Below are positions 44,614 through 54,031 of a DNA stretch of 64,000 nucleotides, piece after piece. Both the position numbers and the translations under genes were made by a program. The stretch is taken from positions 62,001-126,000 of the forward strand of contig JABXGR010000003.1 in the NCBI GenBank assembly GCA_013538805.1, read 5' to 3'. The notes under the pieces are model-generated. The model worked only from the letters and a program-made list of their open reading frames with translations. It made no database searches and was not told where the DNA came from. Each line of letters begins with the position of its first letter. The stretch's first letter is position 1. This DNA comes from Candidatus Nitrosocaldus schleperae (GTDB lineage: Archaea > Thermoproteota > Nitrososphaeria > Nitrososphaerales > Nitrosocaldaceae).

Positions 44614-45276
44614 TCAATATAATTTGATCCCCATGCTATCTATGCTTGATCTGATACTCTCAACATAACTGTCTGGATCGATCTCTATAACTCTTGTATC
44701 ATCAACATTTATTATCATTATTGAGTGTAACCTAGCATTCTTTATCTCCTCCATGCTTATTGGAGGGTTGGAGTAGTATCTATCACACAATGCCTTAACA
44801 CTTGCTATCTCTTCCTTGTTTCTATACCTTGGTGGCTTAAGGAAGAGTCCCTGGACTGGTAGAAGGCTAAGCACAGGGGTTGCAAGTGCAAACTTGCCTG
44901 CAAATGCACTATACCTTGCTATCTTGCTTGCTACCCTTGCTGCACTATATGCTATAGGATCTAGAGCATGATCTGGAGGAACAAACCCAGTCTCTATCTC
45001 AACTATGAACACATTATCCCCCTTGCTTGCATACACATCGCATATGAGCACATCATTCAACTGCCTCTCAACATCAACATCATACCCATACTTTATGAGA
45101 TACTTTGCACATATCAGTTCAAGTACAGAATGGTTTATCTTCACTAGATTACGCTTGTATAGTTCTATGAGTCTATGCTTGACATAGTTGATCTTCTTGA
45201 GTATCAGTTGCTCCTCATTGCTTGACAACCTTGCTGCAACATGCTCTATATCCTCTGCGAACCTCTCTATATCCAC
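44614..45276 (-). CDS. PD-(D/E)XK nuclease-like hypothetical protein
   Basis: 220 residues. HSVLELICAKYLIKYGYDVDVERQL followed by CDVYA and NVFIVEIETGF resembles the restriction-endonuclease fold core (Glu in the first helix, Asp, then E-x-E in place of E-x-K). The Lys of the motif is replaced, so catalysis is uncertain. The remaining C-terminal 100 residues are unassigned. Same strand as the JAMM gene, 48 bases apart. Confidence 0.6.
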   Translation of the reverse strand: MDIERFAEDIEHVAARLSSNEEQLILKKINYVKHRLIELYKRNLVKINHSVLELICAKYLIKYGYDVDVERQLNDVLICDVYASKGDNVFIVEIETGFVPPDHALDPIAYSAARVASKIARYSAFAGKFALATPVLSLLPVQGLFLKPPRYRNKEEIASVKALCDRYYSNPPISMEEIKNARLHSIMIINVDDTRVIEIDPDSYVESIRSSIDSMGIKLY

Positions 45277-45324
45277 CCCACCATCTTTTTAGCAGAATTC
45301 AAATAAATATATTATCTTCTATCA

Positions 45325-45714
45325 CTACTCTTCTACACTAAACTCCAACTTCTCCCCTCTTGAGTCATAGATATGGATGTCATCATCCTCATATGGGTAA
45401 CTTACTATCATGCTTATGTAGCCTATAAAGTCAGCATTTAGATCTGTAAGCGATGGCTCGCTAGAGCCATTTGGATGGGAGTGCATTACACCAAGTATAG
45501 AGCGGTCGAATGGGAGCAACATTGTGGGGAAGCCAGAGTAGTATGGACCAAAGTATGAGAATGGAGGTATCATGAGCCTCTCAACAATAGCAGTATCCTT
45601 ACTACTCTTACCACAGAGGAGTAGTATAGCCTCATTTGGATGCCTCATCTTGCAGTAAGATATTATGCTATCAAGGGCGCTCCTCTTTATAATTACCTTC
45701 CTCCTCTTGACCAT
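45325..45714 (-). CDS. JAMM/MPN+ metalloprotease
   Basis: 129 residues. The JAMM motif is complete: Glu in HPNEAILLLCG near residue 28, then HSHPNGSSEPSLTDL (HxHPxGxxxPSxxD) near residue 78. Archaeal members cleave isopeptide bonds of ubiquitin-like SAMP proteins. No SAMP or E1-like gene is visible in the window. Divergent from mpgS. Confidence 0.9.
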   Translation of the reverse strand: MVKRRKVIIKRSALDSIISYCKMRHPNEAILLLCGKSSKDTAIVERLMIPPFSYFGPYYSGFPTMLLPFDRSILGVMHSHPNGSSEPSLTDLNADFIGYISMIVSYPYEDDDIHIYDSRGEKLEFSVEE

Positions 45715-45802
45715 AGCGATATAGGTATTGGTTATACATCCATTGATTAGTCTTACTTTATCTTACATTAACTTTATATCGTATGGCTTCTATTCATTAA
45801 CA

Positions 45803-47017
45803 ATGAAGCTGGATTATGCTAGGTATAGTGAGAGGTTCGGCGCACTAACCATAAACTCCGTACAGCATGTGCATGAACTTGACTCTGGGAGTGCAGAGTA
45901 CCATAGGAGTAGAACAGTTGCTCAGATATCTGAAAGGGAGTTGTACGATATGTATAGTAGGTTTGCAATAGTTGTGCCAGTCAAGAATGAGAGGCTTAAA
46001 CTACTTGAAGGTGTGGTAAGCGGGATACCACATGACTGCCTTGTTATAGTTGTATCAAACAGCTCAAGGAACCCAGTCGATAGGTACAAGTTGGAGAGGG
46101 ATACGCTCAAGCATCATGTGCTCTTAACCGATAGAGATGTGATCCTTGTACACCAGCAGGATCCAGAACTTGCAAGTGTGTTTGAGGAGTTGAACTATCC
46201 ATACATACTTGATGGAAGTATTGTTAGGGCTGGAAAGGGAGAGGGCATGATGATAGGGCTGCTAATAGCAAAGATGATGGGCAAGGAGTACATAGGGTTC
46301 ATAGACTCTGACAACTACATGCCTGGAGCAGTCAATGAGTATGTTAAGATATATGCTGCTGGTATGCTCATCTCAGAGTCTCCCTATACTATGGTTAGAA
46401 TAGCATGGCGCTACAAACCAAAGGTTGCACAAGGTGAACTCTACTTTGCAAAGTGGGGTAGAATATCTGAGTATACAAACAAGTATCTAAACATGCTCAT
46501 ATCAAGCCATACAGGGTTTGAGACCGATGTTGTAAAGACTGGGAATGCTGGTGAGCATGCTATGAGCATGAGACTTGCTGAACTACTAGACTACTCATCA
46601 GGCTTTGCTATAGAGCCATATGAACTTGTTTACATGATGGAGGAGTTTGGAGGTGTGCTTGAGAGTAGGCATGCTGAGGCTATGTATGAGGGAGTAAACG
46701 TGCTCCAGATAGAGAGTAGGAACCCTCATCTGCATGAGGAGAAGGGCTCCTCACACATAAGGGAGATGCTTAGAGACTCCCTAGCAAGCATATACTTCAG
46801 TAGGCTCTGCACCCCTACCCTAAAGAAGCAGATACTCAAGGATCTAAGGAGGGCTGGAGCTATAAGGAGCAAGGATGATGTGCATAGTCCCCTGCTTATG
46901 CCTTCGATCAAGGATATTGATATCAACGAGTTTGCTAGACTAATCAAGGTTAGATGCTCAACACTGCAGTACTTTGGAAGCAACATAAGTGCACAGATGG
47001 AGGCTATAGCAACCTAG
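45803..47017 (+). CDS. mpgS: mannosyl-3-phosphoglycerate synthase
   Basis: Family GT55 enzyme that makes mannosyl-3-phosphoglycerate from GDP-mannose and 3-phosphoglycerate, the first step to the solute mannosylglycerate. 404 residues. FAIVVPVKNERLKLLEGVVSGIPHDC near residue 55, RAGKGEGMMIGLLIAKMMGKEYIGFIDSDNY with the DxD motif near residue 150, and MVRIAWRYKPK. Start ATG 45803 is chosen over GTG 45728 because a TATA box (CTTTATATCG, about 45771-45780) sits 26 bases upstream. No phosphatase gene (mpgP) is adjacent. Confidence 0.93.
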   Translation: MKLDYARYSERFGALTINSVQHVHELDSGSAEYHRSRTVAQISERELYDMYSRFAIVVPVKNERLKLLEGVVSGIPHDCLVIVVSNSSRNPVDRYKLERDTLKHHVLLTDRDVILVHQQDPELASVFEELNYPYILDGSIVRAGKGEGMMIGLLIAKMMGKEYIGFIDSDNYMPGAVNEYVKIYAAGMLISESPYTMVRIAWRYKPKVAQGELYFAKWGRISEYTNKYLNMLISSHTGFETDVVKTGNAGEHAMSMRLAELLDYSSGFAIEPYELVYMMEEFGGVLESRHAEAMYEGVNVLQIESRNPHLHEEKGSSHIREMLRDSLASIYFSRLCTPTLKKQILKDLRRAGAIRSKDDVHSPLLMPSIKDIDINEFARLIKVRCSTLQYFGSNISAQMEAIAT

Positions 47018-47096
47018 TTAGTTAGTCATCTCCTTTTGCCTTACATTACCCTCATTATGTAGTATAATTAAAATTGGGATACTCAAGATCAACCCT

Positions 47097-48587
47097 GTGT
47101 ACAGATCAAGGCTGAAGGGGAGTCTGGATGAGCATGTACTAGCATATCTCTCATCCATGGATGAGGATACATCTCTACTCCCTTACGATATAGTTGGGAG
47201 CGAGGCACACTCTATAATGCTTTATGAGCAGGGCTTGATAGATAAGGATGAACTAGCAAGGATACTTGAGGCACTTGAGAGTGCAAAGAGCATCTCTCTA
47301 GATGAGTTGAGGAGCATGAAGGAGCGGTATGAGGATGTGCATGAAGCGTTGGAGGCATATGTTATAGGCAAGGCAGGTATGGATGCTGGAGGGAAGATGC
47401 ATACAGCAAGGTCAAGGAATGACCAAGTCACGCTAGATCTTAGGATGAAGGTTAGGGATGATATAACAGCAGTAGAGTATGCTATACTTGATCTAGTGGA
47501 TGCTCTACTTGCTAGAGCAAAGGAGTGCATTGATGCTGTCATGCCCATGTACACACATCTTCAGCATGCACAGATAGGCTCATTCTCCCACTACCTATTA
47601 GCATATGCTGATATGCTTTTAAGGGATGTTGATAGACTTGAATCATGCTATGCTAGAGTTAACCTATCCCCCCTAGGCTCATCTGCAATAGGAGGGACCT
47701 CTCTTCCAGTTAATAGAGATAGGGTTGCAAGCCTCTTAGGCTTCAATGGTATAGTTGAGAATAGCATAGATGCTACAAGTAGCAGGGACTTCCTGCTAGA
47801 GTTCTGCTCTTGCTTATGCATAACAATGCTTGATCTGAGCAGGATGGCTGAGGATATGGTGCTATGGTCATCATCAGAGTTCAACTACATAGAGTTGCCA
47901 GATGAACTTGCATCAACCTCAAGCGTTATGCCACAGAAGAAGAACCCATGCCCATTGGAGTTGATGCGTGCTAGAGCATCAACTGTGCTTGGACTACTTG
48001 CTTCCATAATGGGTATAGTAAGATCATTACCTTCTGGCTACAGTAGGGATCTGCAGGAGAGTAAGAGGATAGCATTTGATATATTCAAGATAGTGTATGA
48101 GTCATTGCTTATGATGAGGCAGATAGTATTAGGGATCATCGTGAAGAGGGAGGATATGCTCAAGGCTGCAGAGAAGAGTTATGCAATAGCACTTGATGTT
48201 GCAGAGGAGTTGGTGAAGAGAAGAGGTATAGCATTCAGGGTTGCTCACAGGCTGGTTGGGGCAATTGTAGCATATGCAAGCTCACATGGTAAGACTCTAA
48301 GGGATCTAAGCATGGATGATCTAAAGGCTGCACTAGATCCTTTTAGGATGGATCATGGGGTAGATATGGTTGAGGCTATATCATCAATCTTAAGGGATTC
48401 AGACCCATCAGGCTCGTTGAGGAGGAGATCATCCAAGGGTTCTCCAAATCCAAGTGAGCAGGAGAGGATGATACATGAGAGAGAGGTTAGAAGTAAGGAG
48501 CATAGAGCAGAGATAGATGTAAGGCAGGAGAGGCTTGAGTATGCTCTAGCATCACTCCAAGATACTGTTAACAGGTTCTTGGGCTAG
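47097..48587 (+). CDS. argH: argininosuccinate lyase
   Basis: Last step of arginine synthesis. 496 residues. GKMHTARSRNDQVTLDLR near residue 100, THLQHAQIGSFSHYL, and the catalytic loop SSVMPQKKNPCPLELMRA near residue 280. GTG start fits a TATA box about 26 bases upstream. A charged C-terminal insert (RRRSSKGSPNPSEQERMIHERE) near residue 440 is unusual for the family. Confidence 0.95.
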   Translation: MYRSRLKGSLDEHVLAYLSSMDEDTSLLPYDIVGSEAHSIMLYEQGLIDKDELARILEALESAKSISLDELRSMKERYEDVHEALEAYVIGKAGMDAGGKMHTARSRNDQVTLDLRMKVRDDITAVEYAILDLVDALLARAKECIDAVMPMYTHLQHAQIGSFSHYLLAYADMLLRDVDRLESCYARVNLSPLGSSAIGGTSLPVNRDRVASLLGFNGIVENSIDATSSRDFLLEFCSCLCITMLDLSRMAEDMVLWSSSEFNYIELPDELASTSSVMPQKKNPCPLELMRARASTVLGLLASIMGIVRSLPSGYSRDLQESKRIAFDIFKIVYESLLMMRQIVLGIIVKREDMLKAAEKSYAIALDVAEELVKRRGIAFRVAHRLVGAIVAYASSHGKTLRDLSMDDLKAALDPFRMDHGVDMVEAISSILRDSDPSGSLRRRSSKGSPNPSEQERMIHEREVRSKEHRAEIDVRQERLEYALASLQDTVNRFLG

Positions 48588-48616
48588 TAAACAGTATAAC
48601 ATTAAGGCTTAGTTAA

Positions 48617-48826
48617 TCATCTTAACTCCTTGCTGAGATCTATTGCACACTGACTCTTATCACGCTTGTACAAGCCCTTGCACTTGTAGCAGTAGTAGTA
48701 TGTGTTCTTATGGTATGCACACCACTGACTGTATATGATGAGGCCATCGCAGTAGCAGTAGTAGCGGGGGGATGTGCATCTATCATCTCTCTCTGGATTG
48801 AATACAACATCCTGCTCATCCATCAT
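48617..48826 (-). CDS. small Cys/Tyr-rich protein
   Basis: 69 residues with CTSPRYYCYCDGL, WCAYHKNTYYYCYKCKGLY and SQC, a Cys/His set able to bind zinc. Similar in style to the zinc-finger protein at 21427-21615. No family recognised. Confidence 0.6.
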   Translation of the reverse strand: MMDEQDVVFNPERDDRCTSPRYYCYCDGLIIYSQWCAYHKNTYYYCYKCKGLYKRDKSQCAIDLSKELR

Positions 48827-48888
48827 AGATACTAGTTAGTTAGTGCAGGGAAAGATATATCTTGTTTGGTACACTCCCATGATTAAAG

Positions 48889-49236
48889 ATGAAGGATGAT
48901 GATAAGGAGGAGGAAGGATCGTTCATAGCCTACCTTATAACCAAAGGTAGGAAGAGTGGGAAGGAGCATAGGGTACCACTTAGACTCGTTAGATACAATG
49001 GCAGACTATATGCATCTAGGCGTGATATGAATAGTGATTGGATGAAGAATATACTACATGATCCACACGTTATAGTTGAGATGATAGATGGCAGTAGGCT
49101 TGAAGGTATAGCAAGGCTTGTTGATGATGAATCTCTCTGCAGGATAGTATCTATGTTAAAGTATAAGGATGATGTTAGAGCACGTATGAAGAGGGCAGTT
49201 ATAGAGATAGAGGTTGAGGGGGATAGTAAAGAATAA
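48889..49236 (+). CDS. F420-type nitroreductase/PNPOx-like split-barrel protein
   Basis: 115 residues. ITKGRKSGKEHRVPLRLVRYNGRLYASRRDMNSDWMKNILHDPHVIVEM resembles the deazaflavin-dependent nitroreductase (DUF385) split barrel, including the TxGRKSG and WxxNxxxxPxV pattern. Cofactor F420 is likely by family but unproven. Located 25 bases before the L15e start on the same strand. Confidence 0.75.
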   Translation: MKDDDKEEEGSFIAYLITKGRKSGKEHRVPLRLVRYNGRLYASRRDMNSDWMKNILHDPHVIVEMIDGSRLEGIARLVDDESLCRIVSMLKYKDDVRARMKRAVIEIEVEGDSKE

Positions 49237-49261
49237 TTTACCATTATCCTATGCAAGAGCC

Positions 49262-49717
49262 ATGGTAGGGATGTACAAGCAGATAGCAGAGACTTGGAAG
49301 AGGTTATACAAGGAGAAGAGTGATATACTGAAGCAGAAGATCATTGCTGCTAGAAGGGAGCATGCTATAGTTAGGGTTGATAAGCCATCTAGACTAGATA
49401 GGGCTAGAGCATTAGGCTATAAGGCAAAGCAGGGGTTCATAGTTGTAAGGGTAAGGGTAAGCAAGGGAGGGATGAGGAGGAAGAGGGCAAGGGCAGGAAG
49501 GAGACCCAAGCACATAGGCGTTGTGAAGATAAAGCAGGCTGAGAGTATGAAGGTTGTTGCTGAGCGTAGGGTTGCTGAACGTTATCCAAACATGGAGGTT
49601 AAGGGTTCATACTATCTATTCGAGGATGGCAGATATTACTGGTTTGAATGCATACTTGTGGATAAGGCACACCCAGCAGTAAAGAACGATAGAGAGTTAA
49701 GGCATCAATTGGCATAG
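49262..49717 (+). CDS. rpl15e: ribosomal protein L15e
   Basis: Large-subunit protein, 151 residues. MVGMYKQIAETWKRLYKEKS and the basic segment GMRRKRARAGRRPKHIGVVKIKQ are typical. ATG 49262 is chosen; an upstream in-frame GTG at 49214 overlaps the preceding gene and ATG 49271 (MYKQ) is also possible. Confidence 0.95.
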   Translation: MVGMYKQIAETWKRLYKEKSDILKQKIIAARREHAIVRVDKPSRLDRARALGYKAKQGFIVVRVRVSKGGMRRKRARAGRRPKHIGVVKIKQAESMKVVAERRVAERYPNMEVKGSYYLFEDGRYYWFECILVDKAHPAVKNDRELRHQLA

Positions 49718-49913
49718 CATAGATATCAACTTGATTCACAAGCATATAGGAGATAAGCATAACAACTTATGTTATAATAACAGTAATAGAAACAGCATTG
49801 CTATTTAGATATTAAAGTAGAGCAACCTTTCAAATAGAAGTTTATATAGTATGTTTATTAAGCAACGTATTATTATTACTTGAGAGCATATTAGATAAAT
49901 CTCTCTACTAGAA

Positions 49914-51248
49914 TTAGAATCCTACAAGTGCTGGTCGCACTGGTTTTATAATCTCCCTTAACAGTATAGTTGCATAGCTCCCCTTTGGGAGGGCAAATCT
50001 AACCTGTATGCTCTCATCATCTTTGTTGATCTCAAACATATTGTAGAGCAATAACAGTGGTAATGGTCTAAACCCACCTTCTATGCTTACCTCCTGCATC
50101 TCTTTTATGTAGAAATCCTTAGTGCTGATCTCTTCTTCCTTCATAATGCCCTCAACTATTGCACCAAACCTACCTATAGGCTTGAATGCAAACCCTGCTA
50201 ATGGCATTGCAGGAACCAAGTGTGCATCGCTAGTATCATCATATCTGCATATATCACAAACCCTGTTATTAGCATCTACGGTGAAGCATATATCACCAAT
50301 TCTAGGGGTTGAGATATCATACCCTTCCCTTATAGCAGTACTTAACGCTCTATTGAATATATATGCTTGGTATGCCTCAACGAATAGCCTCCTAACACTC
50401 ACTGGTAACCTCCTTAGTGCCTTTATGGGATCCCCATCCTTGATTATGCCTTTTGCTAACTCTCTCTCAAGGTCCATACTGTATGGAATACCCTCCACGA
50501 TCTCAGCATTAAGGTTACCCAGCATTAGCCTTACCCTTCTACTCTGCTCACTCTCATGCTCGCCCACGTATGTAAGGAATGTATCTACAGCCTCCTTGAA
50601 CCTCCTCTTCACTATTGCTTTACCTATAAGATGTGTTACTGGTCTAATGCTACCAAACCTCTGATAACCATAAAAGTTCCCAACCCTTCTAGCCTTAACA
50701 TCCATCATTACTCTATGTACCTTCAAGTATACATCATCATAATCTATGCTAGACTCCAACTCTATGGTGATTGTGAATCTATTGCCTACCAGTTCCCTCT
50801 TCCTTAACATCCTATCAGAATATCCTGCTAGTGTAAGTACGCAATGCCTTGTATGCAACTCCTCTCCAATAACCTTATCTGTAGTAACATACTGAAGGGT
50901 TAGAGCATTGGCATCCTTCAAGCCAAGTGCATTCAACTTAAGCCCATACTTAGATTCCAACTCCTTCAAGGCATGTATAGTATCTATACCCTCCTTCCTT
51001 AGGATGAATACTGGATATCTATGCTTCCCATCATTAACCTTGGATATGCTTACTCTACTATGATCTATAACCTCCTCAACCACAAAGTTATCATATCCAT
51101 AGCCATAGCCATAGCCATGCCCATATCCATTACTCCCCTTCCTCCTCTTTATCCTTCCCTTTACCCCTTCAGTTGTAGTTGAGTACACCTCTAACCCTAT
51201 CATCCTATCCAGATCTGGTACTATCTGCATCATAGCATTATCACTCAA
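49914..51248 (-). CDS. truD: tRNA pseudouridine-13 synthase TruD
   Basis: 444 residues. Catalytic motif ALGLKDANALTLQYV with the Asp near residue 112, GNRFTITIE, RVGNFYGYQRFGSIRP and FKPIGRFG near the C-terminus. A Gly/Tyr repeat (GYGHGYGYGYGYD) near residue 41 is a local low-complexity insert. The start overlaps the end of the upstream beta-propeller gene by 8 bases, so the two are co-transcribed. Confidence 0.93.
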   Translation of the reverse strand: MSDNAMMQIVPDLDRMIGLEVYSTTTEGVKGRIKRRKGSNGYGHGYGYGYGYDNFVVEEVIDHSRVSISKVNDGKHRYPVFILRKEGIDTIHALKELESKYGLKLNALGLKDANALTLQYVTTDKVIGEELHTRHCVLTLAGYSDRMLRKRELVGNRFTITIELESSIDYDDVYLKVHRVMMDVKARRVGNFYGYQRFGSIRPVTHLIGKAIVKRRFKEAVDTFLTYVGEHESEQSRRVRLMLGNLNAEIVEGIPYSMDLERELAKGIIKDGDPIKALRRLPVSVRRLFVEAYQAYIFNRALSTAIREGYDISTPRIGDICFTVDANNRVCDICRYDDTSDAHLVPAMPLAGFAFKPIGRFGAIVEGIMKEEEISTKDFYIKEMQEVSIEGGFRPLPLLLLYNMFEINKDDESIQVRFALPKGSYATILLREIIKPVRPALVGF

Positions 51249-52866
51249 CTATAAGCCTTACAATCTTGGAGTATGCTACCTCATTGCTCCTTGCACCTAT
51301 GGTTAGTGTGTACTCACCACTCTCCAACTCATTGGGCTTAAGTGTTAATATTACAGTCTTGCTTGATCTACCATCCAACCTAAGAGAATACTCGCTATAC
51401 TCTGCAGATATCTTACTCTTACTGAGCCTACCATTGGCATCTATACTGCCTGATGCAAGCATATCAACAACTACAGGCTCTCTAGCCTCTACATTCACCT
51501 CTACTCTAGCAGTATCACCCTTCTTTACCTTGATGGTATCTGTATTAACACTTACAGTAAATGGTAGTTCCTTTGCATCTGGGTCTAGCATACCTAACTT
51601 GTTCTCAGTGAACTCTGTAAACCATACCTTAACCCTGCTACCATCATCCTGTAGTGCGAACCTTAGGGCATTGGCTATACCACATTGCTCATCACTACCC
51701 TCACACTTCCCCCATGCCTTGTTGTATGATGGGATGTTGTACTCTATCAGTGTTGAATCATCTGGATTGAATACAGCAATAGCATTGCCTTGATGCTCGT
51801 TGAACCATACCCTACCCTTTGAGTCTATAGCATTCCAGTAAGGTAGTGATACAGGGTAGCCAGAGCATTCAAGCCTTGGATTGCTCTTTATACAATCCTC
51901 GTATAGCCCTATGTTTGTATACCTTGCTGGTAGTGATGTTGAATATCTTATTACCTCATTGGTTGATGGGTTGAATGATATGAAGAGATTACTACCATGA
52001 TCGTTTATCCATATCTTGCCTCTAGCCTCATCTATACTTATCCCAACAGGACTCCCTATAGGAAGATCGTAAGCCTTCATCTCCTTGCTTGTAGGATCTA
52101 ACATGTATAGCATGCCTTTTGTACCTAGGGTTAGTGCTGTGAACCATACATTACCTTTGCTATCAACATCTATAGTGCCTAAAGCGTTCAGATCAACATC
52201 TATAGGCATCTCTACCAACTCTAGTGTGTTGAGGTCTATCATGCCTATATGCTTGCTATACACACCAACAAACCATAACCTGTCCTTGCTAACCTTGATA
52301 TCCACAGGCATGGATGTGCCGAAGGGCTCTGCCTTCTGGAGTTTGAACTCCTTGAACATCTCACTAGTGCTTATAGATGGGTTGAACATCCATATACTGT
52401 TATTCTCACTATCTGTGATCCATAGCCTACCATTGCCATCAAATGCTAGAGCCCACATGGGTAGTGGTATACCTGATGTTACATTACCTACTTGGGATGG
52501 TATCTTGAACTCCTCGAACTCTTCAGTGCTTGGATCAAACCTTATCACAGAGTTGGTAACAGATGATGCAGTCCATACAGTGCCATCCTTATCTACTGCT
52601 ATACCAACAGGCATAACACACTCTTGAGGGATCATGTACTCCTTTATGAAACTGTTTGATCTTACTATGCCATCGCCACACCTACTCATCTTGAATATCT
52701 CTTCTTGCTTCTTTCTTGCCTCTTCCAACTGCTTTGCCTGCTGCTCCTCTGCAAGCCTTGAGGAGTATACTATGGCGAATGTTGATGCTACTAGTGCTGC
52801 TATCACTCCAAATATTATTATCTTCTTACTAGTGCTTATACCCTTACTTGAACCCCGTTTAGGCAT
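51241..52866 (-). CDS. membrane-anchored beta-propeller protein (virginiamycin B lyase-like)
   Basis: 541 residues. A signal anchor at about 19-35 is followed by a short coiled segment. A six- to seven-bladed propeller spans about 75-415, with repeats of the type GIAVDKDGTVWTASSVTNSVIRFDPST, ALAFDGNGRLWITDSENNSIWMFNPS and DVDSKGNVWFTALT. A C-terminal Ig-like domain (VNTDTIKVKKGDTARVEVNVEA...SGEYTLTIGARSNEV) ends the protein. The repeats resemble Vgb/NHL proteins, but lyase activity is not implied. Exported, role unknown; upstream of truD with an 8-base overlap. Confidence 0.82.
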   Translation of the reverse strand: MPKRGSSKGISTSKKIIIFGVIAALVASTFAIVYSSRLAEEQQAKQLEEARKKQEEIFKMSRCGDGIVRSNSFIKEYMIPQECVMPVGIAVDKDGTVWTASSVTNSVIRFDPSTEEFEEFKIPSQVGNVTSGIPLPMWALAFDGNGRLWITDSENNSIWMFNPSISTSEMFKEFKLQKAEPFGTSMPVDIKVSKDRLWFVGVYSKHIGMIDLNTLELVEMPIDVDLNALGTIDVDSKGNVWFTALTLGTKGMLYMLDPTSKEMKAYDLPIGSPVGISIDEARGKIWINDHGSNLFISFNPSTNEVIRYSTSLPARYTNIGLYEDCIKSNPRLECSGYPVSLPYWNAIDSKGRVWFNEHQGNAIAVFNPDDSTLIEYNIPSYNKAWGKCEGSDEQCGIANALRFALQDDGSRVKVWFTEFTENKLGMLDPDAKELPFTVSVNTDTIKVKKGDTARVEVNVEAREPVVVDMLASGSIDANGRLSKSKISAEYSEYSLRLDGRSSKTVILTLKPNELESGEYTLTIGARSNEVAYSKIVRLIVE

Positions 52867-53044
52867 AAATCATCTATTCCAGTACTTTATATCAAGGTTT
52901 AGAAGTCCTTTATTGTATAATAACAGACCATATTTAATATCATAATCATATACAATATGATGCTAATGTCTATTATTGCATATAGCATATTATATCCGTA
53001 ACATTAATAAATAGCTACATTATAATATAGAGTAGTGAAATAAT

Positions 53045-53416
53045 ATGCAGAGCCTCCATAATATAGGAAGGAAGAATATTAAGGAGATGGATGCGCTAGA
53101 GATAGCACTTAGCCTTAAGCGTAGACCTGCGTATGTGCAATGCTACTGTGTGCTAAAGTGTGTCTCCATGAACTCAAACCTCAAGTTGTATCAACTCTCT
53201 AGGCTGCTTGGTCTTGACTATTATCAGGTGATGAAGAGGGTTAGCGAACTCTCTATGAAGGGATTCCTGAATCTTAAGAATGGTACTATAAGCATAACTG
53301 ATGATGGGATCAAGTTAAAGGATGCCCTTGAGAGCCTTATAATGTTACTCCATGCAAAGGATGTTGATGAGGATGATGTAAGTAAACGCCTAAGCTTGTA
53401 TGAGATACTAGCATAG
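53045..53416 (+). CDS. winged-helix transcription regulator
   Basis: 123 residues. Predicted wHTH: VLKCVSMNSNLKLYQLSRLLGLDYYQVMKRVSELSMKGFLNLKNGTISITDDGIKL, with recognition helix DYYQVMKRVSELSMKGFL. ATG 53045 or 53090 may be the start. Single gene with its own T-rich terminator. Target unknown. Confidence 0.78.
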   Translation: MQSLHNIGRKNIKEMDALEIALSLKRRPAYVQCYCVLKCVSMNSNLKLYQLSRLLGLDYYQVMKRVSELSMKGFLNLKNGTISITDDGIKLKDALESLIMLLHAKDVDEDDVSKRLSLYEILA

Positions 53417-53421
53417 TACCT

Positions 53422-53440
53422 CTCCTTTTATTTTTTGCTT
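53422..53440 (+). terminator. T-rich transcription terminator
   Basis: CTCCTTTTATTTTTTGCTT directly after the regulator stop codon, the oligo-T signal typical of archaeal termination. Confidence 0.6.
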
Positions 53441-53524
53441 CTATTATATTATAAGAGCCTTACATATTATGATATAGCAAATTAATACACTATGCTTATT
53501 ATAAGGCAGGTTAAATCTAATTTC

Positions 53525-53968
53525 ATGGCTAGGATACTGTACTGGCATCTAACACCCCAAGAGGTTCTAGCCAAGCCTTATCCTGTAGATAAGTTACTCC
53601 ACTGGGAGATAAGATGCATACTCTCAGCAGAGTCATACTCTAGCCTATACTGGTTCAAGGCTGGAGTACCATATGATAAGGAGCCTATACTTGGGCTAGC
53701 ATTCTATGCAAACGGTGTAAGCAAGGGATTGGAGGATGAGATGATAGAGTTCATACATGCTAGAGTAGGAGGGAGACTGATGAGGAGAGGTGAGAGGACA
53801 TTCTTCGCATATGCTAGGGCAGGGATTGATAATGAGTACATAGCAAGGTTGGCATTGAGCATGGAGGCTAAGTTTAACGCAAGGTGTGAGATATGGCTAG
53901 AGTTTGATCTGCTCAACGATGATGAGGTTAAATCACTATATACAGCAAAGGCAGTACCTATAGCATGA
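53525..53968 (+). CDS. conserved hypothetical protein
   Basis: 147 residues from ATG 53525 (MARILYWHLTPQEVLAKPYPVDKLLHWEIR); ATG 53492 would add 11 residues. Mixed alpha/beta, Trp- and Tyr-rich, no signal peptide. Two repeated-looking halves (YWFKAGVPYDKEPILGLAFYANG; FFAYARAGIDNEYIARLALSM) may be ferredoxin-like units. Family not recognised. Confidence 0.6.
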   Translation: MARILYWHLTPQEVLAKPYPVDKLLHWEIRCILSAESYSSLYWFKAGVPYDKEPILGLAFYANGVSKGLEDEMIEFIHARVGGRLMRRGERTFFAYARAGIDNEYIARLALSMEAKFNARCEIWLEFDLLNDDEVKSLYTAKAVPIA

Positions 53969-54031
53969 ATATGCATGTAGGAAGAGGAGTAGAGATAAGG
54001 ATAAAATTATTCATTCTAAATCAATTAGTTA

